Assembly (NCBI RefSeq): GCF_003259175.1
Contig: NZ_QGOK01000006.1
Coordinates: 1-64,000 of the forward strand
DNA: 64,000 nucleotides
Reading direction: 5' to 3'
Source of the DNA: Marinomonas shanghaiensis
GTDB lineage: Bacteria; Pseudomonadota; Gammaproteobacteria; Pseudomonadales; Marinomonadaceae
Made by a program: the position numbers and the translations under genes
Notes under the pieces: generated by a model
The model's database searches: none
Told to the model about the DNA's origin: nothing
What the model saw: only the letters and a program-made list of their open reading frames with translations
Shown here: one piece after another, positions 20,584-30,471 of the stretch
Layout: each line of letters begins with the position of its first letter
How positions within the stretch are numbered: the first letter of the stretch is position 1

Positions 20584-21062
20584 CCGAAAATCTCCTTGAT
20601 TGGCCTTTCATAACGTTGCTTAACGGATTCAATCAGCTCTGCTTCATTTTCTAAATGCAGCGCATGAACATAAAGCCACGCTCTGTCTTTCGACACTTCC
20701 GCGCTCACAGTACCTGGCGTGAGCGAAACCGTGCTCGCTAAAATGGTAATGCCAAGATCTGAGTCGACGTCGATTGGAATGGCCACAAAGCCCGGTTTTA
20801 ACTTTTTGACTGGTCCAATAATCAACAAAGCGACTTCCACGTTGGCGGTCAAAATGTCTTTCATCACCATCAGGACATAGCGAATGGCCAACCAAGGCTT
20901 AAGGATCTTAGGGTGTTCATCCCGCATTCCTGTGACTAGCCAAGGTATTGTAATCGCGAAGAAGGTCGCCAATACGATATGACCGGCGCTGATGGAATTA
21001 TTCAATAATAACCAGACCACAAAAAGTAACAGGCTGTGAAATGGCATGGGGAACAACTTCAT
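20577..21062 (-). CDS. mrpE: Mrp antiporter subunit E
   Basis: 161 aa. Hydrophobic N-terminal segments are followed by the MrpE core ILASTVSLTPGTVSAEVSKDRAWLYVHAL. It overlaps mrpD by 4 bp and mrpF by 7 bp. MrpE is an accessory membrane subunit of the antiporter complex. Confidence 0.93.
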   Translation of the reverse strand: MKLFPMPFHSLLLFVVWLLLNNSISAGHIVLATFFAITIPWLVTGMRDEHPKILKPWLAIRYVLMVMKDILTANVEVALLIIGPVKKLKPGFVAIPIDVDSDLGITILASTVSLTPGTVSAEVSKDRAWLYVHALHLENEAELIESVKQRYERPIKEIFGC

Positions 21063-22570
21063 GGCGTGACTCCTGGTAATAATGCATAGGCAGAAGACTG
21101 AATGTCATGCAGATAATGTGCTGCCTGAAGCGTAAACTCGCTTACTGCGCCGCCAAACAACACTAAAATCGGAGCAGCCAGTAACAAGAGAGCTATACTG
21201 GCAATTTCCATCGGTTTCGCTGGCTCTGCTTCGGCTAATACCGTGCCATTATGGCGCCAGAAAAGCGTGGTGCCTGCTCGAGAGAAAGTCACCAACGCCG
21301 CCAAACTTCCCAGTAAAATTAATGGCCACACCCACATCGTCTGCGCAGTAGACTGAGTTGCTTGCAGTATCATAATTTTACCGACAAAGCCTGACAGTGG
21401 CGGCATGCCTACCAAGGCCAAGGCGAGAATAGCGAAGGCAAAACCAAGTAATCTAGGTTGCACAAAAGGACGAGAGCGCACAAAGCGATCTTCTGCTTTT
21501 CCGCGCTGACGCGCCATAATGTCAGCAAGCAAAAATAAGCCAGCCGATGCCAGTGTACTGTGCACCATATAATACAGTGCGGCAGACGTGGCGGCTTCGG
21601 AGTTGATTGCGGCACAAGCGAGTAAGCTACCGCTGGAAACGATGACTAAGTTCGCACTGAGCGTTTTAATGCCTGGACTGGCTAACACGCCAATGCTGCC
21701 TATCGTGATGGTTAACAAGGCAAGAGGCCATAACCAAGGTGTGGCAATATTCGCCAGCTCTCCGGCATGTTCACCAAACACTACCGTGTAAACGCGGAAA
21801 ATACTGTACACACCAACCTTCGTCATAATAGCGAAGAGCGCAGCGACTGGGGCGCTGGCGCTGGCATAGGTTTTTGGCAACCAAAAATGCATGGGCAGCA
21901 TGGCGGCTTTTAAACCAAACACCACCAATAATAACAAGGCGCCGGTTTTCGCCAAGGTCGCGGTCTCACCTTGCAACTGACCAACCTTGATGGCCATATC
22001 CGCCATATTGAGCGTGCCAAGCGTGCCATACAAAATACCAAGCCCAAATAGAAACAGACTGGAACCCACAAGGTTGAGAATCACATAGTGCAAAGCGGCT
22101 TGGGTTTTTTGCTTGCCACCGGCGTGAATTAACAGAGCGTAAGAAGCGATTAATAGGACTTCAAAAAAGACGAATAAGTTAAAAATATCGCCAGTTAAAA
22201 AGGCACCGTTAATCCCCATGATTTGGAACATAAACAAGGGATGAAAATACGCGCCACCCTTATCTTGCCCAGCAACCGCATACAACATGACGGCAAACGC
22301 TAAAAACGCGGTAAGCAATACCAGCAAACCAGACACTTTATCGGCTACCAAAGCAATACCAAAAGGTGCTTGCCAGCCCCCTAAAGCATAGAGCTGTACG
22401 CCCTGATTATTAATTTGATAAAGCAAAAAGGCGGAAGAAATCAGTAAAAACAAGGTCCCAATGATCGAGGTGACACGTTGCGCATGAATGTCACGAGAGA
22501 TGGGTGGCAGCAACATAATGGTGCCAAACAACAAGGGGATCAGAATGGGAAAAATGCTTAAATGTTGCAT
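21059..22570 (-). CDS. mrpD: Mrp antiporter subunit D
   Basis: A 503-aa polytopic membrane protein related to the proton-pumping subunits (NuoM/NuoN) of complex I. The proton-antiporter domain shows FVFFEVLLIASYALL, AAMLPMHFWLPKTYASASAPVAALFAIMTK and GMPPLSGFVGKIM; the Lys and Glu residues needed for proton translocation appear present. It abuts mrpC without a gap. It probably works with MrpA as a main transport subunit. Confidence 0.95.
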   Translation of the reverse strand: MQHLSIFPILIPLLFGTIMLLPPISRDIHAQRVTSIIGTLFLLISSAFLLYQINNQGVQLYALGGWQAPFGIALVADKVSGLLVLLTAFLAFAVMLYAVAGQDKGGAYFHPLFMFQIMGINGAFLTGDIFNLFVFFEVLLIASYALLIHAGGKQKTQAALHYVILNLVGSSLFLFGLGILYGTLGTLNMADMAIKVGQLQGETATLAKTGALLLLVVFGLKAAMLPMHFWLPKTYASASAPVAALFAIMTKVGVYSIFRVYTVVFGEHAGELANIATPWLWPLALLTITIGSIGVLASPGIKTLSANLVIVSSGSLLACAAINSEAATSAALYYMVHSTLASAGLFLLADIMARQRGKAEDRFVRSRPFVQPRLLGFAFAILALALVGMPPLSGFVGKIMILQATQSTAQTMWVWPLILLGSLAALVTFSRAGTTLFWRHNGTVLAEAEPAKPMEIASIALLLLAAPILVLFGGAVSEFTLQAAHYLHDIQSSAYALLPGVTP

Positions 22571-22936
22571 TTATTGGCTCCCTCCAGATTTTTGTGTCGT
22601 GTTATTAGGTTGCTCTGGGATGGTGCCGTCAACATGGTCATTGCCTAAGTCGGCTCTGGCGCGCATCGCTAAGATGACCACAAAAGCCGTCATAGCAAAG
22701 CCGATAACAATGGCGGTCAGCACCAGAGCTTGTGGAAGAGGGTCACTGTATTGCTCTGATTGCTCAAGTACAGCGGCGGCATTCAGTTTTAATCTTCCAC
22801 TGGCGAATAAAAATAAATTCACCGCATAAGATAACAGGGTTAAACCAATAACCACGGAAAAAGTACGACCTCTTAAGGCCAGAAAAATGCCGCAAGCGGT
22901 TAACAAACCAACGCAAAATGCGTACATACCTTCCAT
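22571..22936 (-). CDS. mrpC: Mrp antiporter subunit C
   Basis: 121 aa with three membrane segments, related to NuoK. The family signature SDPLPQALVLTAIVIGFAMTAF is present. The start overlaps the end of mrpA by one base, as ATGA-type coupling. Confidence 0.94.
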   Translation of the reverse strand: MEGMYAFCVGLLTACGIFLALRGRTFSVVIGLTLLSYAVNLFLFASGRLKLNAAAVLEQSEQYSDPLPQALVLTAIVIGFAMTAFVVILAMRARADLGNDHVDGTIPEQPNNTTQKSGGSQ

Positions 22937-25734
22937 TAATCATGCTCCTTTTGAATAGGACGCTCACTGGTGGTTAATTGACCAAGATTCGCAAGAATCA
23001 ACATAGTCGCGCCCACCACAGTAAGGAAAACACCAAGATCAAATATCATGGCACTGGCTAGCTCAAATTTGCCAATAACAGGCAAGTAGAAATAATCGAA
23101 CCATGAGGATAAGAAAGTGTGTCCAAAGACCCAGCTCCCCAAGCCGCTTAGTGTGGCGATACCAATGCCAGACCCGATCATGATTTGATAATCTAATTTA
23201 ATGCGTGTCTTAATCCATTCAACGCCATGCGCAATATACTGCTGGATGATGGCAACAGAAGTGATCAAACCTGCAATGAAACCGCCGCCAGGCATATTGT
23301 GTCCGCGTAAGAAAATATAAGCGGATACCAACAATGCCAAAGGCAATAAACTTTGAGAAATGACGGTCAACAAAATAGGATGCCTGTCTTCTGACCATGG
23401 CAAACCATTGTCGTCCGTGGAAGGCATAAACAAGCGCATTTTAGCAATAAGCTTGTAAATACCGAGTGCCGCAATGCCTAAAACGGTGATTTCCCCAAGC
23501 GTATCGAAACCACGGAAATCCACCAGTATAACGTTAACCACGTTGGTGCCACCGCCACCCGTTTTACTGTTTTCCGTAAAAAAGGTTGAAATGGTATCAA
23601 GAGGGCGCGTCATTAAGGCATAACTGATGGTACCAATCACGCCACCAATCAAAGACGCCAGACTTAAATCACGGACAACACGGCGCGGAGACGATTCTTT
23701 GGGGGTCTTTTGAGGCAAGAAAAACAGCGCCAAAATCAATAGAATCACCGTCACAACCTCAACGGATAATTGCGTCAGTGCCAAATCTGGTGCAGAGAAC
23801 TGAGCAAAAGCCAGAGAAACGATCAAGCCCACCACCGATAGCGTCAGCAAGGCAACAACACGTCTTCTGTGCCAGATAACCGTAGCCAAGGCGGAAATAC
23901 ACAGCAACACCGCACAGGTAATAGAGAGCGCATCTACTGGGATTTCAGGGCGTTGTCCGGCCGTAGTATTCAGCTTCATTAATGAAGACGCCGTCATGAC
24001 CACAGCAAACCCTAGAGTGAAAAACACATAGCGCTGTAACGAACCGTTTTCGGTCAGGGTAATCACACGTTGTGCTTTGACCACCAGTGACTGAACAATG
24101 CCTTCAAAGACCAGTTTAGGGTCACTGGTTGGAAACTGTGCTTGAAACTTAAATAAGTGTGAACGGTTGTAGTACATGAAAAGACCACCAATCAAGGCAA
24201 TCACACTCATTAACAGTGGGAAATTAAAACCATGCCAAATAGCCAAGCTGTAAGCTGGTGCAGGGCCATTCAACGTGGCATTGGCCGCGGCAAGCAGTAA
24301 ATCGCCCACCACTAAACTTGGGAAAATCCCCACAACCAAACACAGCGCCACTAAAATTTCGACTGGCACACGCATATAGCGTGGTGGTTCATGAGGCGTT
24401 TTAGGTAAGTTGATTGGCTCACCATTGAAGAACACGTCATGAATAAAGCGAGTGGAGTACGCGACCGCAAACACCCCGCCCAATGTCGCTAGCACTGGAA
24501 TGAACCAAGACAAAGAGCCCAGAGACGCTTGGTGCAAGGTCTCGGTAAAGAACATCTCTTTAGACAAGAAACCGTTCATCAATGGCACACCAGCCATAGA
24601 AGCGGACGCGACCATCGCCAATGTCGCCGTGTAAGGCATGTATTTCCACAGACCATTTAGCTGACGCATATCACGCGAGCCAGATTCATGGTCAATAATC
24701 CCCGCCGCCATAAACAAAGAGGCTTTGAAAATTGCGTGGTTAATAATATGGAAAATAGCCGCCACAGCCGCAAGGTCTGTTCCCATACCCAATAGTAAGG
24801 TAATTAACCCCAAATGACTGATGGTCGAGTTCGCCAAAAGACCTTTCAGATCGTGTTGGAACAAGGCGATATAGGCGCCAACCAAGAAGGTGATCAAGCC
24901 TGTTAGACTGACGATTAAGAACCATAAGTTGGTGTCTGCCAACGCAGGGTAAAAACGCGCCATTAAGAAAATACCGGCTTTCACCATGGTTGCCGAATGC
25001 AAATAAGCACTGACTGGCGTGGGGGCCGCCATGGCATTTGGTAGCCAGAAGTGAAATGGGAATTGAGCGGACTTTGTAAACGCGCCCAGCAAAACAAGCA
25101 CAACAATAACCGGATAATTGGCACTGGCTTTGATTAACTCGCCACTGTCTAAAACATCTTGAAGGCTAAAACTGCCAACGGTATTACCAAGAATCAACAA
25201 GCCAGCTAACAGCGCCAAACCGCCCGCTCCGGTGACCGTGAGTGCCATTCTTGCGCCTTTTCTGGCTTCCGTTTTGTGCCCCCAGAAGCTGATGAGCAAA
25301 AAGGAACTGATACTGGTTAATTCCCAGAAAAACCACAGTTGAATCAAGTTATCGGACAACACCACGCCGAGCATGGCAAACATAAACAAGATTAGATACG
25401 CGTAAAATTTACCGATGGAATCTTTTGCTGATAAATAATAACGGGCATACAAAATGACCAAAAGGCCAATGCCTAAAATCAAAATCGCAAACAGCAGCGC
25501 CAGACCGTCTAAACGAAAAGCGAGCTCTAGTCCAATCGCAGGAATCCATGGCACGACCGCTTGAAAGCGCTCGCCCTGAAAAATCTCTCCAGCGTGCGAT
25601 AACACTAAGAACAGCGTTAAAGCGGGCAACGCTGCCGTCATAAAGGCACAGGCGGTGCGGCTAAAGCGAGCAGTAATAAGAGGAATTAACGTGCCTAATA
25701 AAGGCAAAAACGGCAACCAGATAAGTGAGTTCAA
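22936..25734 (-). CDS. mrpA: Mrp antiporter fused subunit A/B
   Basis: The first gene of the operon. A 932-aa protein combining MrpA (about residues 1-780, NuoL-like, with [24 protein letters not shown]) and MrpB at the C-terminus (about 790-930, with [15 protein letters not shown]). The fusion explains why no separate mrpB exists here; it is known from other proteobacterial group 2 Mrp operons. The complex exchanges cytoplasmic sodium or potassium for protons, which suits a marine lifestyle. The start at 25734 is preceded by AAAGGAG. No regulatory site could be identified in the 283 bp upstream (25735-26017). Confidence 0.95.
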   Translation of the reverse strand: MNSLIWLPFLPLLGTLIPLITARFSRTACAFMTAALPALTLFLVLSHAGEIFQGERFQAVVPWIPAIGLELAFRLDGLALLFAILILGIGLLVILYARYYLSAKDSIGKFYAYLILFMFAMLGVVLSDNLIQLWFFWELTSISSFLLISFWGHKTEARKGARMALTVTGAGGLALLAGLLILGNTVGSFSLQDVLDSGELIKASANYPVIVVLVLLGAFTKSAQFPFHFWLPNAMAAPTPVSAYLHSATMVKAGIFLMARFYPALADTNLWFLIVSLTGLITFLVGAYIALFQHDLKGLLANSTISHLGLITLLLGMGTDLAAVAAIFHIINHAIFKASLFMAAGIIDHESGSRDMRQLNGLWKYMPYTATLAMVASASMAGVPLMNGFLSKEMFFTETLHQASLGSLSWFIPVLATLGGVFAVAYSTRFIHDVFFNGEPINLPKTPHEPPRYMRVPVEILVALCLVVGIFPSLVVGDLLLAAANATLNGPAPAYSLAIWHGFNFPLLMSVIALIGGLFMYYNRSHLFKFQAQFPTSDPKLVFEGIVQSLVVKAQRVITLTENGSLQRYVFFTLGFAVVMTASSLMKLNTTAGQRPEIPVDALSITCAVLLCISALATVIWHRRRVVALLTLSVVGLIVSLAFAQFSAPDLALTQLSVEVVTVILLILALFFLPQKTPKESSPRRVVRDLSLASLIGGVIGTISYALMTRPLDTISTFFTENSKTGGGGTNVVNVILVDFRGFDTLGEITVLGIAALGIYKLIAKMRLFMPSTDDNGLPWSEDRHPILLTVISQSLLPLALLVSAYIFLRGHNMPGGGFIAGLITSVAIIQQYIAHGVEWIKTRIKLDYQIMIGSGIGIATLSGLGSWVFGHTFLSSWFDYFYLPVIGKFELASAMIFDLGVFLTVVGATMLILANLGQLTTSERPIQKEHD

Positions 25735-26017
25735 GATAAAAACTCCTTTCTAGCGAATGAAAATCGAATAAAAATGGGCTGTACAAGCATGGGTGTTGTC
25801 CTAACAATCGGTCTCTACGTGTGGTTTTTGGTATGGCCCTGAGAACGGACTTTACAAGCATAGCTTTTTACGAATTTAATCAATAGCCTAAAACTCCTCA
25901 CAGTAAAACAAATTATCACCTATTGGTGATAAAAACAGATAAGCATATGAAAGCAACTCGCCCAAAAAGTTCCACGAGTTGCTTGGTTATCGAGTGGATT
26001 AGAGGATACAGCCGCTT

Positions 26018-27109
26018 CTACCGCGCGTGAGACACTTCTGCCATCAATGTTTCAATATTGACCACAACCTCTAAACTTGCCACTTCCATTCTATCGAGCA
26101 TTTGCAACATTTCCTTTGTATTACCCGCAGCGGCCGCTTTTAGTGCGGCACGACCAGACTCATGCACGGCCTGATGAGGTTTTTCAATGGCTTTGAAGCT
26201 TTTTGAATGTTGATAATGCTTATGTCCGTAGCCTTTGTAGTACCAATTACCGAGTCGACATTCTGTGTGCATGTTTACTTCTTCGGTAAATTTCTTCTTA
26301 TCGATACGATTGTAGACGTCATTTTTCCAAACCGCATGATCCAGTTTCACGGTATTTAAAAAAGAGTGCGTGGCCGCTGTTTTAATCACTTGTTGCATGT
26401 GATCGGAACGCTCTATAACATTTTCCACAACCGCATCAATCTGAGACGATGACGTCGCCACTTCCATCGCACTTTGCTGATTTTGCTCTACCATGGTCTT
26501 GATTTGTTCTGTCTGATTAATAACTTGGCGCACCAGACTTTCCACTTGTTCACTGGCCGAATGTGTTTTACTGGCGAGATTGCGGACTTCATCGGCCACC
26601 ACGGCAAAACCACGCCCAGCGGAACCCGCACGAGCGGCTTCGATTGCGGCATTCAAAGCGAGTAAATTGGTTTGATCAGAAATTTCTTGGATACTAGAAA
26701 CCAACTGGCTAATGCCTTTGGCCGTTTTATCCAGTACCTGAGTGGCTTCCATGCTGGCGCTGGCCTGCTGATTGATCAAAGACGCTCTATCACTGAGTCT
26801 TACCAATGCGCTTCTTGTCTGATCAAACATGGTGTCGAGCTGTTTAATCTCTTGACGTTCATGTATTAGGCTTTCTGCACTCTCCGCTAAACCAAAGCGA
26901 ATCGAATTCAGCATGTCGCCACCACGAAGTTGGTAACGAATGAGCTCTTGCCCACTGTCATGCTGGCCGACTTGTTCAGAAGCTTTGTTGCGTAAACTGA
27001 CGAGCTGCTCTTCCAGCATCGATATGTGTTCTTTGTGTGCTCTTTTTTCGTGTTCAAGTTGTTGTTCTAAAGTGTGAATTCGTTGTTTCAGTGTGGAAGA
27101 AAAGAACAT
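26018..27109 (-). CDS. Soluble methyl-accepting chemotaxis protein with CZB domain
   Basis: 363 aa without any membrane segment. An N-terminal coiled coil ([18 protein letters not shown]) is followed by a receptor signalling domain whose hairpin tip reads [20 protein letters not shown] near residue 140. The C-terminal chemoreceptor zinc-binding (CZB) domain shows [11 protein letters not shown], the CRLGNWYY cysteine motif, and later His residues in [10 protein letters not shown], giving the expected 3His/1Cys ligand set. Soluble CZB receptors such as TlpD sense oxidants (bleach) or zinc, and CZB domains also control diguanylate cyclases. No che genes are nearby, so it probably feeds a chemotaxis cluster elsewhere. 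Confidence 0.9.
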   Translation of the reverse strand: MFFSSTLKQRIHTLEQQLEHEKRAHKEHISMLEEQLVSLRNKASEQVGQHDSGQELIRYQLRGGDMLNSIRFGLAESAESLIHERQEIKQLDTMFDQTRSALVRLSDRASLINQQASASMEATQVLDKTAKGISQLVSSIQEISDQTNLLALNAAIEAARAGSAGRGFAVVADEVRNLASKTHSASEQVESLVRQVINQTEQIKTMVEQNQQSAMEVATSSSQIDAVVENVIERSDHMQQVIKTAATHSFLNTVKLDHAVWKNDVYNRIDKKKFTEEVNMHTECRLGNWYYKGYGHKHYQHSKSFKAIEKPHQAVHESGRAALKAAAAGNTKEMLQMLDRMEVASLEVVVNIETLMAEVSHAR

Positions 27110-27251
27110 CTATCCTGCTCCGTCGGCATGAGGCTATGCGGTTAATAATGAAGAGCAGTATATAGAAAGAACAGCAGGGTTGGCATGGCTCTTATCAAGA
27201 GAAGGGTAAGTATCTGTAGAAAAATGTAATCCAACGACACTGAGTGGTTTT

Positions 27252-27285
27252 AAAAAAACAAACCCGTCTTTGTTGACGGGTTTGG
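27252..27285 (-). terminator. Terminator of the Yip1 gene
   Basis: CAAACCCGTC / GACGGGTTTG stem followed on the minus strand by seven Ts, about 35 bp past the stop codon. Confidence 0.88.
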
Positions 27286-27318
27286 ATAAGTATAATTTAC
27301 ATCGTTTGATAAAATGGA

Positions 27319-27927
27319 TTAAAAGAATTTCCACACAATGCTGTGCTCTGATCCTAAGCTCCACAACAATACAACGGCAGCGAGCAAGGCTTCTAACACC
27401 AAAACGCCTATGCCCAAGGTCGTACTGGAAAGAATAAAGCCCTGTTTATGACTGATGCCTAAAAAGCTCGGCGTACCGCGGTATAAAAGATAGCCGGTAT
27501 ACGCGACCCCAATCACGCAGGCTAATAAGCACAACCAAATAATAGGGTAAATGGCAAAGACCCCGCTTAAAAACATCGGTGTTGCAATGTAACCCGCAAA
27601 CACAATGCATTCCTGACGAGGTGGACGACTTGGATGATTGCGCGCCATCCAATGGATTAAACTGCCCACCATGGCGACCGCGACCAGAATCAGTGCATAA
27701 AACAGCACACCCAAACCAAGACCATCCATCAAAGACACTTTAATGGCTTCGTCACCACCGAACGTCCAACCAAACTGAGTGGTACCAATAAAGGTACTGA
27801 CGACCGGAATAGCCGCCATCCAAAGCACATGATGAAAATACATATGGCTAACGGATTCATGCTCCTCATTAATCGCGCGCCATTCTTTATCTGGATGATG
27901 AATAAGACCCCAAACATGATTGATCAT
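27319..27927 (-). CDS. Yip1 family inner-membrane protein
   Basis: 202 aa with about five membrane segments. The N-terminal motif WGLIHHPDKEWRAI and the segment IVFAGYIATPMFLSGVFAIYP are typical of the bacterial YIP1 family, of unknown function. It stands alone between the CZB receptor gene and the lipoprotein gene, with its own terminator. Confidence 0.82.
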   Translation of the reverse strand: MINHVWGLIHHPDKEWRAINEEHESVSHMYFHHVLWMAAIPVVSTFIGTTQFGWTFGGDEAIKVSLMDGLGLGVLFYALILVAVAMVGSLIHWMARNHPSRPPRQECIVFAGYIATPMFLSGVFAIYPIIWLCLLACVIGVAYTGYLLYRGTPSFLGISHKQGFILSSTTLGIGVLVLEALLAAVVLLWSLGSEHSIVWKFF

Positions 27928-28170
27928 GGATTCCCCCTTGCCTCACAAAGTGAGCATAATGGATTTGGAAAAACTCCTGATACAGCCACGCCCAAACAAA
28001 GTGGCTTATATAGAGTATAGATGTATACGCAAAAAGAAGCGGGAAAAGTGATAACGTTTTCTTATAAACAAAGGACTGTTAATGCGATTTAGACGTAAGC
28101 AGACGACAGACAAAACAAATAGGATGCAATAAAACAAAGCGGAACAGAGCAGAGCAGAGATAAACAGAGC

Positions 28171-28194
28171 GGGGCTGACGGTCATGTCAGCCCC
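28171..28194 (-). terminator. Hairpin after the lipoprotein gene
   Basis: A perfect 9-bp stem GGGGCTGAC / GTCAGCCCC, 18 bp past the lipoprotein stop. No T-run follows on the minus strand, so it may stabilise the 3' end or act weakly as a terminator. To its left lies a short AGAGC-rich tandem stretch. Confidence 0.5.
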
Positions 28195-28212
28195 GAAGAA
28201 TTGTAGCGAGAC

Positions 28213-28860
28213 TTACTCGCAGCTATAGTCTTCCTGCATTTCTACCGCGTACGGCGTGTCGACAGGGTTGTTAAAATTGGCGCGAGCAATGGCGTCTTTG
28301 GCTAAAAACTCAAACATTTTCCACTTTGAACAGCTGGCATGAACCACAGTATTGGTGGAATCCAACAATAACTTATTTTGTTTATCCGTTAGCGTGTAAT
28401 GAAAGGTATACACATTGGTTTGGCTTTCAACTGTTTTGTAGCCACTGACAATCGGTTCCATAAAATTGCGGTAACGAGTAAAACAAGTACGCGTGTCAGA
28501 CCCCGGTTCTTTATGGCAGATGGTATAAGGTAGATTGTGTTCATTGTTAAAAACTGGCACCTGCGTCGATTCTACCTTCGCCTCAGACGTAAAGTTTACT
28601 ATCAACTGATAATCCGGATCGCTGGGTGATTCAGACACATTGGTAAAGCCGCGCTCGTTCAACGCGGCAATAATATCGGGGAGATAGCGTTCATTGGTCA
28701 GAGCATCCCCATCTTTATTAGAGACGACAGCAATTGACGCGGATTTATCAAGGTTGATGTTTGTGTCGACATTGCTCACATTGTGACCTGACAGCTTCAC
28801 ACTGGACGAGCAACCAGATAACAGCGCTGAAAACAGCACCAAAAAAGCAAACCATTTCAT
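28213..28860 (-). CDS. Putative lipoprotein of unknown function
   Basis: A lipoprotein signal is clear: MKWFAFLVLFSALLSGC, with lipobox LSGC and the lipidated Cys at residue 17. The mature part has a DUF4136-like flavour (DKSASIAVVSNKDG, LPDIIAALNERGFTNV, DPDYQLIVNF), which would fit an outer-membrane-associated protein, but the family call is tentative. An upstream GTG (28875) lies inside the ribosome-binding site, whereas the chosen ATG has GGGGAG seven bases away, giving 215 aa. Confidence 0.75.
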   Translation of the reverse strand: MKWFAFLVLFSALLSGCSSSVKLSGHNVSNVDTNINLDKSASIAVVSNKDGDALTNERYLPDIIAALNERGFTNVSESPSDPDYQLIVNFTSEAKVESTQVPVFNNEHNLPYTICHKEPGSDTRTCFTRYRNFMEPIVSGYKTVESQTNVYTFHYTLTDKQNKLLLDSTNTVVHASCSKWKMFEFLAKDAIARANFNNPVDTPYAVEMQEDYSCE

Positions 28861-29145
28861 AAGAGCACTCCCCACTACTTATCAAAAAAACACCCAATCA
28901 ATATGAAAGCATACATAACGCGCAAAGCCGAGGTATGCCCATCACCTTATCTGTATTTTTGCAAAAAACTTACTATTGCGTAGCAGTTAAATGGGATTGC
29001 TGCTCAACGACTCCCTTCGGTCTTGTCGCGCCTTTAGGCCGACAAAAGCTTGGCAGACGCATTACGTCTTTAACTTATTGTAGGCATTTTGTGGTCATGC
29101 CTACACTGCTTGACCTATGCTTTTCTAATAAATTAACCACTTATG
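28861..29145. other. Left flank of the ssrA integration hotspot
   Basis: No supportable gene; a 98-codon frame across 28935-29231 lacks protein character. The last 66 bp (29080-29145) match, ungapped, the 66 bp directly downstream of ssrA (41838-41903), with 11 differences by my count. Both copies contain an inverted repeat: GTAGGCAT / ATGCCTAC here, and GTAGACAT / ATATCTAC at ssrA. The two changes at one paired position are compensatory. This flank may be the end of an older related element or the original chromosomal sequence. Confidence 0.55.
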
Positions 29146-29168
29146 TGGTGGAGGCGGGGGGCGAACCC
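29146..29168. repeat. Attachment-site copy 1 (ssrA 3' end fragment)
   Basis: TGGTGGAGGC, six Gs, then CGAACCC. This copies the complement of the tmRNA 3' terminus at 41904 onward (TGGTGGAGGC, eight Gs, TCGAACCC). It is not part of any intact tmRNA gene and is the left boundary of the tandem elements. Confidence 0.8.
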
Positions 29169-29271
29169 TGTATAAAAAACTTTAAGATCAGTAAATTATT
29201 GATTTATAAAATATTTTTTATCTTTTTTTAGTGGTTCGGTGTGTCTGTTGTGTGTCTTTTTATGATGTTCT

Positions 29272-29323
29272 TTAGTTTACGTATAAACTAAGAATTGGTT
29301 TACTTTAGTTTATGTATAAACTA
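29272..29323. promoter_or_regulatory. Pair of palindromic operator-like sites
   Basis: TTAGTTTA-CGTA-TAAACTAA starts at 29272 and TTAGTTTA-TGTA-TAAACTAG at 29305. The two near-identical palindromes are 33 bp apart, about three helical turns. They lie between attachment copy 1 and the nuclease gene, in a 300-bp region with no gene. An imperfect hairpin (about 29380-29430) also lies here. Binding by a repressor or excisionase is inferred. Confidence 0.5.
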
Positions 29324-29457
29324 GTATTTGTAATGAAAGCGAGAAGCAAGTTGGCCTTACTGCCTATAACTTGTGGAAGGACCCCATAGATGAGTAAGTG
29401 TCTGTGTTAGGGTGGGACCTTTCTCCATTGCCCATGGATAATTAGGGCGCATATTTT

Positions 29458-29488
29458 AAAGGGTAACAGTTCATTCTGTTACCCTTTT
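29458..29488. terminator. Terminator enclosing the nuclease stop codon
   Basis: AAAGGGTAACAG / CTGTTACCCTTT, a 12-bp perfect stem with a six-base loop. The T-rich tail is better on the plus strand (CTTTTTCTTT), with TTTAAAA on the minus. The TGA of the nuclease gene (29471-29473) lies in the loop. Confidence 0.8.
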
Positions 29489-29977
29489 TCTTTGGTAAAT
29501 CAGTTCCCCACACCTGTGTTTGTTTAGACGTTTTGCGTCTATCTGCATGAAATTCCATAGTGTATGTGTCTCGTGTTGAGCGACAACAACAAGCATTTGA
29601 TATCGGCTGGTGTAGGTTCCAATAAACTGTAATTTGACTGTGTCGTTATCATATTGAGAGCGCCACACCTCAAAAGGGTCACTGATTGTTGTTAAGGCAT
29701 AATGAATATAGCGTTCTCGTGCATCCATTCGTTTTTCGACTATATGGCCTAAATGCTTAGCCTCTATATCAATTAGTCCTATAGGTGTTTCAAGTTGCTT
29801 TATATCGCTCTCATGCAGCAACCCAAATTCACGTATTAAGATATTTATTGCCTCATCGTGGCTTTCTGCCTCTTTTATTACTTCAGGGCTGTGTAGCCTA
29901 TGCTCGGGTGGCAGACTTCGTAAATCTTCTAGCCCTATCTCGTTCCATTGAGGTTGTTCTGTTGTTCTTTTCGCCAT
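29471..29977 (-). CDS. Putative PBECR-type (phage-associated barnase/EndoU/colicin-like) nuclease
   Basis: 168 aa, no signal peptide. The N-terminal third is polar (QPQWNEIGLEDLRSLPPEH). From about residue 65 on, a compact alpha+beta domain (HLGHIVEKRMDARERYIHYAL, then SDPFEVWRSQ, KLQFIGTYTS, RYQMLVVVAQHE) resembles the PBECR families. Those are small RNase-fold domains found at the ends of phage head proteins and in integrative elements. It starts four bases after the stop of the broken integrase, so the two were probably translationally coupled. Its reading frame is intact although the integrase has decayed. A toxin or DNA/RNA-processing role is inferred; I am only moderately sure of the family. 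Confidence 0.55.
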   Translation of the reverse strand: MAKRTTEQPQWNEIGLEDLRSLPPEHRLHSPEVIKEAESHDEAINILIREFGLLHESDIKQLETPIGLIDIEAKHLGHIVEKRMDARERYIHYALTTISDPFEVWRSQYDNDTVKLQFIGTYTSRYQMLVVVAQHETHTLWNFMQIDAKRLNKHRCGELIYQRKRVTE

Positions 29978-29981
29978 TCGT

Positions 29982-30469
29982 TTAGGGCTCGTTTTCTACT
30001 GCAAGTGGATTTAATCTTGTAGCTTCTTCTAAAAAATCGGGTGCTAGGTGTGCGCAGTACATGGTCATTTTGATGTCACTATGGCCGAGTACCTTTCGTA
30101 AGGTCAAGATGTTGCCGCCGTTCATCATGAAATGACTTGCGAATGTGTGTCGACCCTTCTGAAAAAAAGCGTGGGTTGCTTGGCCTTTTGTTAGTTCATT
30201 AGCAGTTTTCTTTTACGGCGTTTGCCATCGCGTAAAAAATGGCCGTGTTTGCGTCCAATAGCTTAACCAATTTAGACAGGCTGTGCATGTCCTTAGGTTT
30301 TTCGAACTGCGGCTTTACATCCGCTTGGGTTTCAAGCTGGGCGATAGTGTAACTCTGGAAACGCTCACACTCGGCTTTCGTTGGGAACACTTTTTTATGC
30401 TCTCGACTACCGCGACCATTCACACGAAAGCGGACTTCGTAGCCTGTAGGAAGCTTTTCTAATGGTCAT
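29982..30469 (-). pseudogene. Degenerate tyrosine integrase
   Basis: N-terminal part: MTIRK, then after a one-base shift LPTGYEVRF and SREHKKVFPTKAECERFQ, the arm-binding domain. A second shift allows FLRDGKRRKRK to be read. The C-terminal part continues LTKGQATHA, then GRHTFASHFMMNGG and LRKVLGHSDIKMT, ending NPLAVENEP. About 180 residues of the catalytic domain are missing, including the first active-site Arg. The surviving parts are clearly homologous to the intact integrase at 40312 (ASHFMMNGGNILTLQ, LGHSDIRMT). It starts two bases after the membrane-protein stop, in an operon-like row. Confidence 0.88.
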
Positions 30470-30471
30470 TT

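Noticed and set aside
28935-29231. 98-codon plus-strand frame next to attachment copy 1
   Set aside because: Amino-acid content is not protein-like, no ribosome-binding site is seen, and it runs through the attachment repeat.
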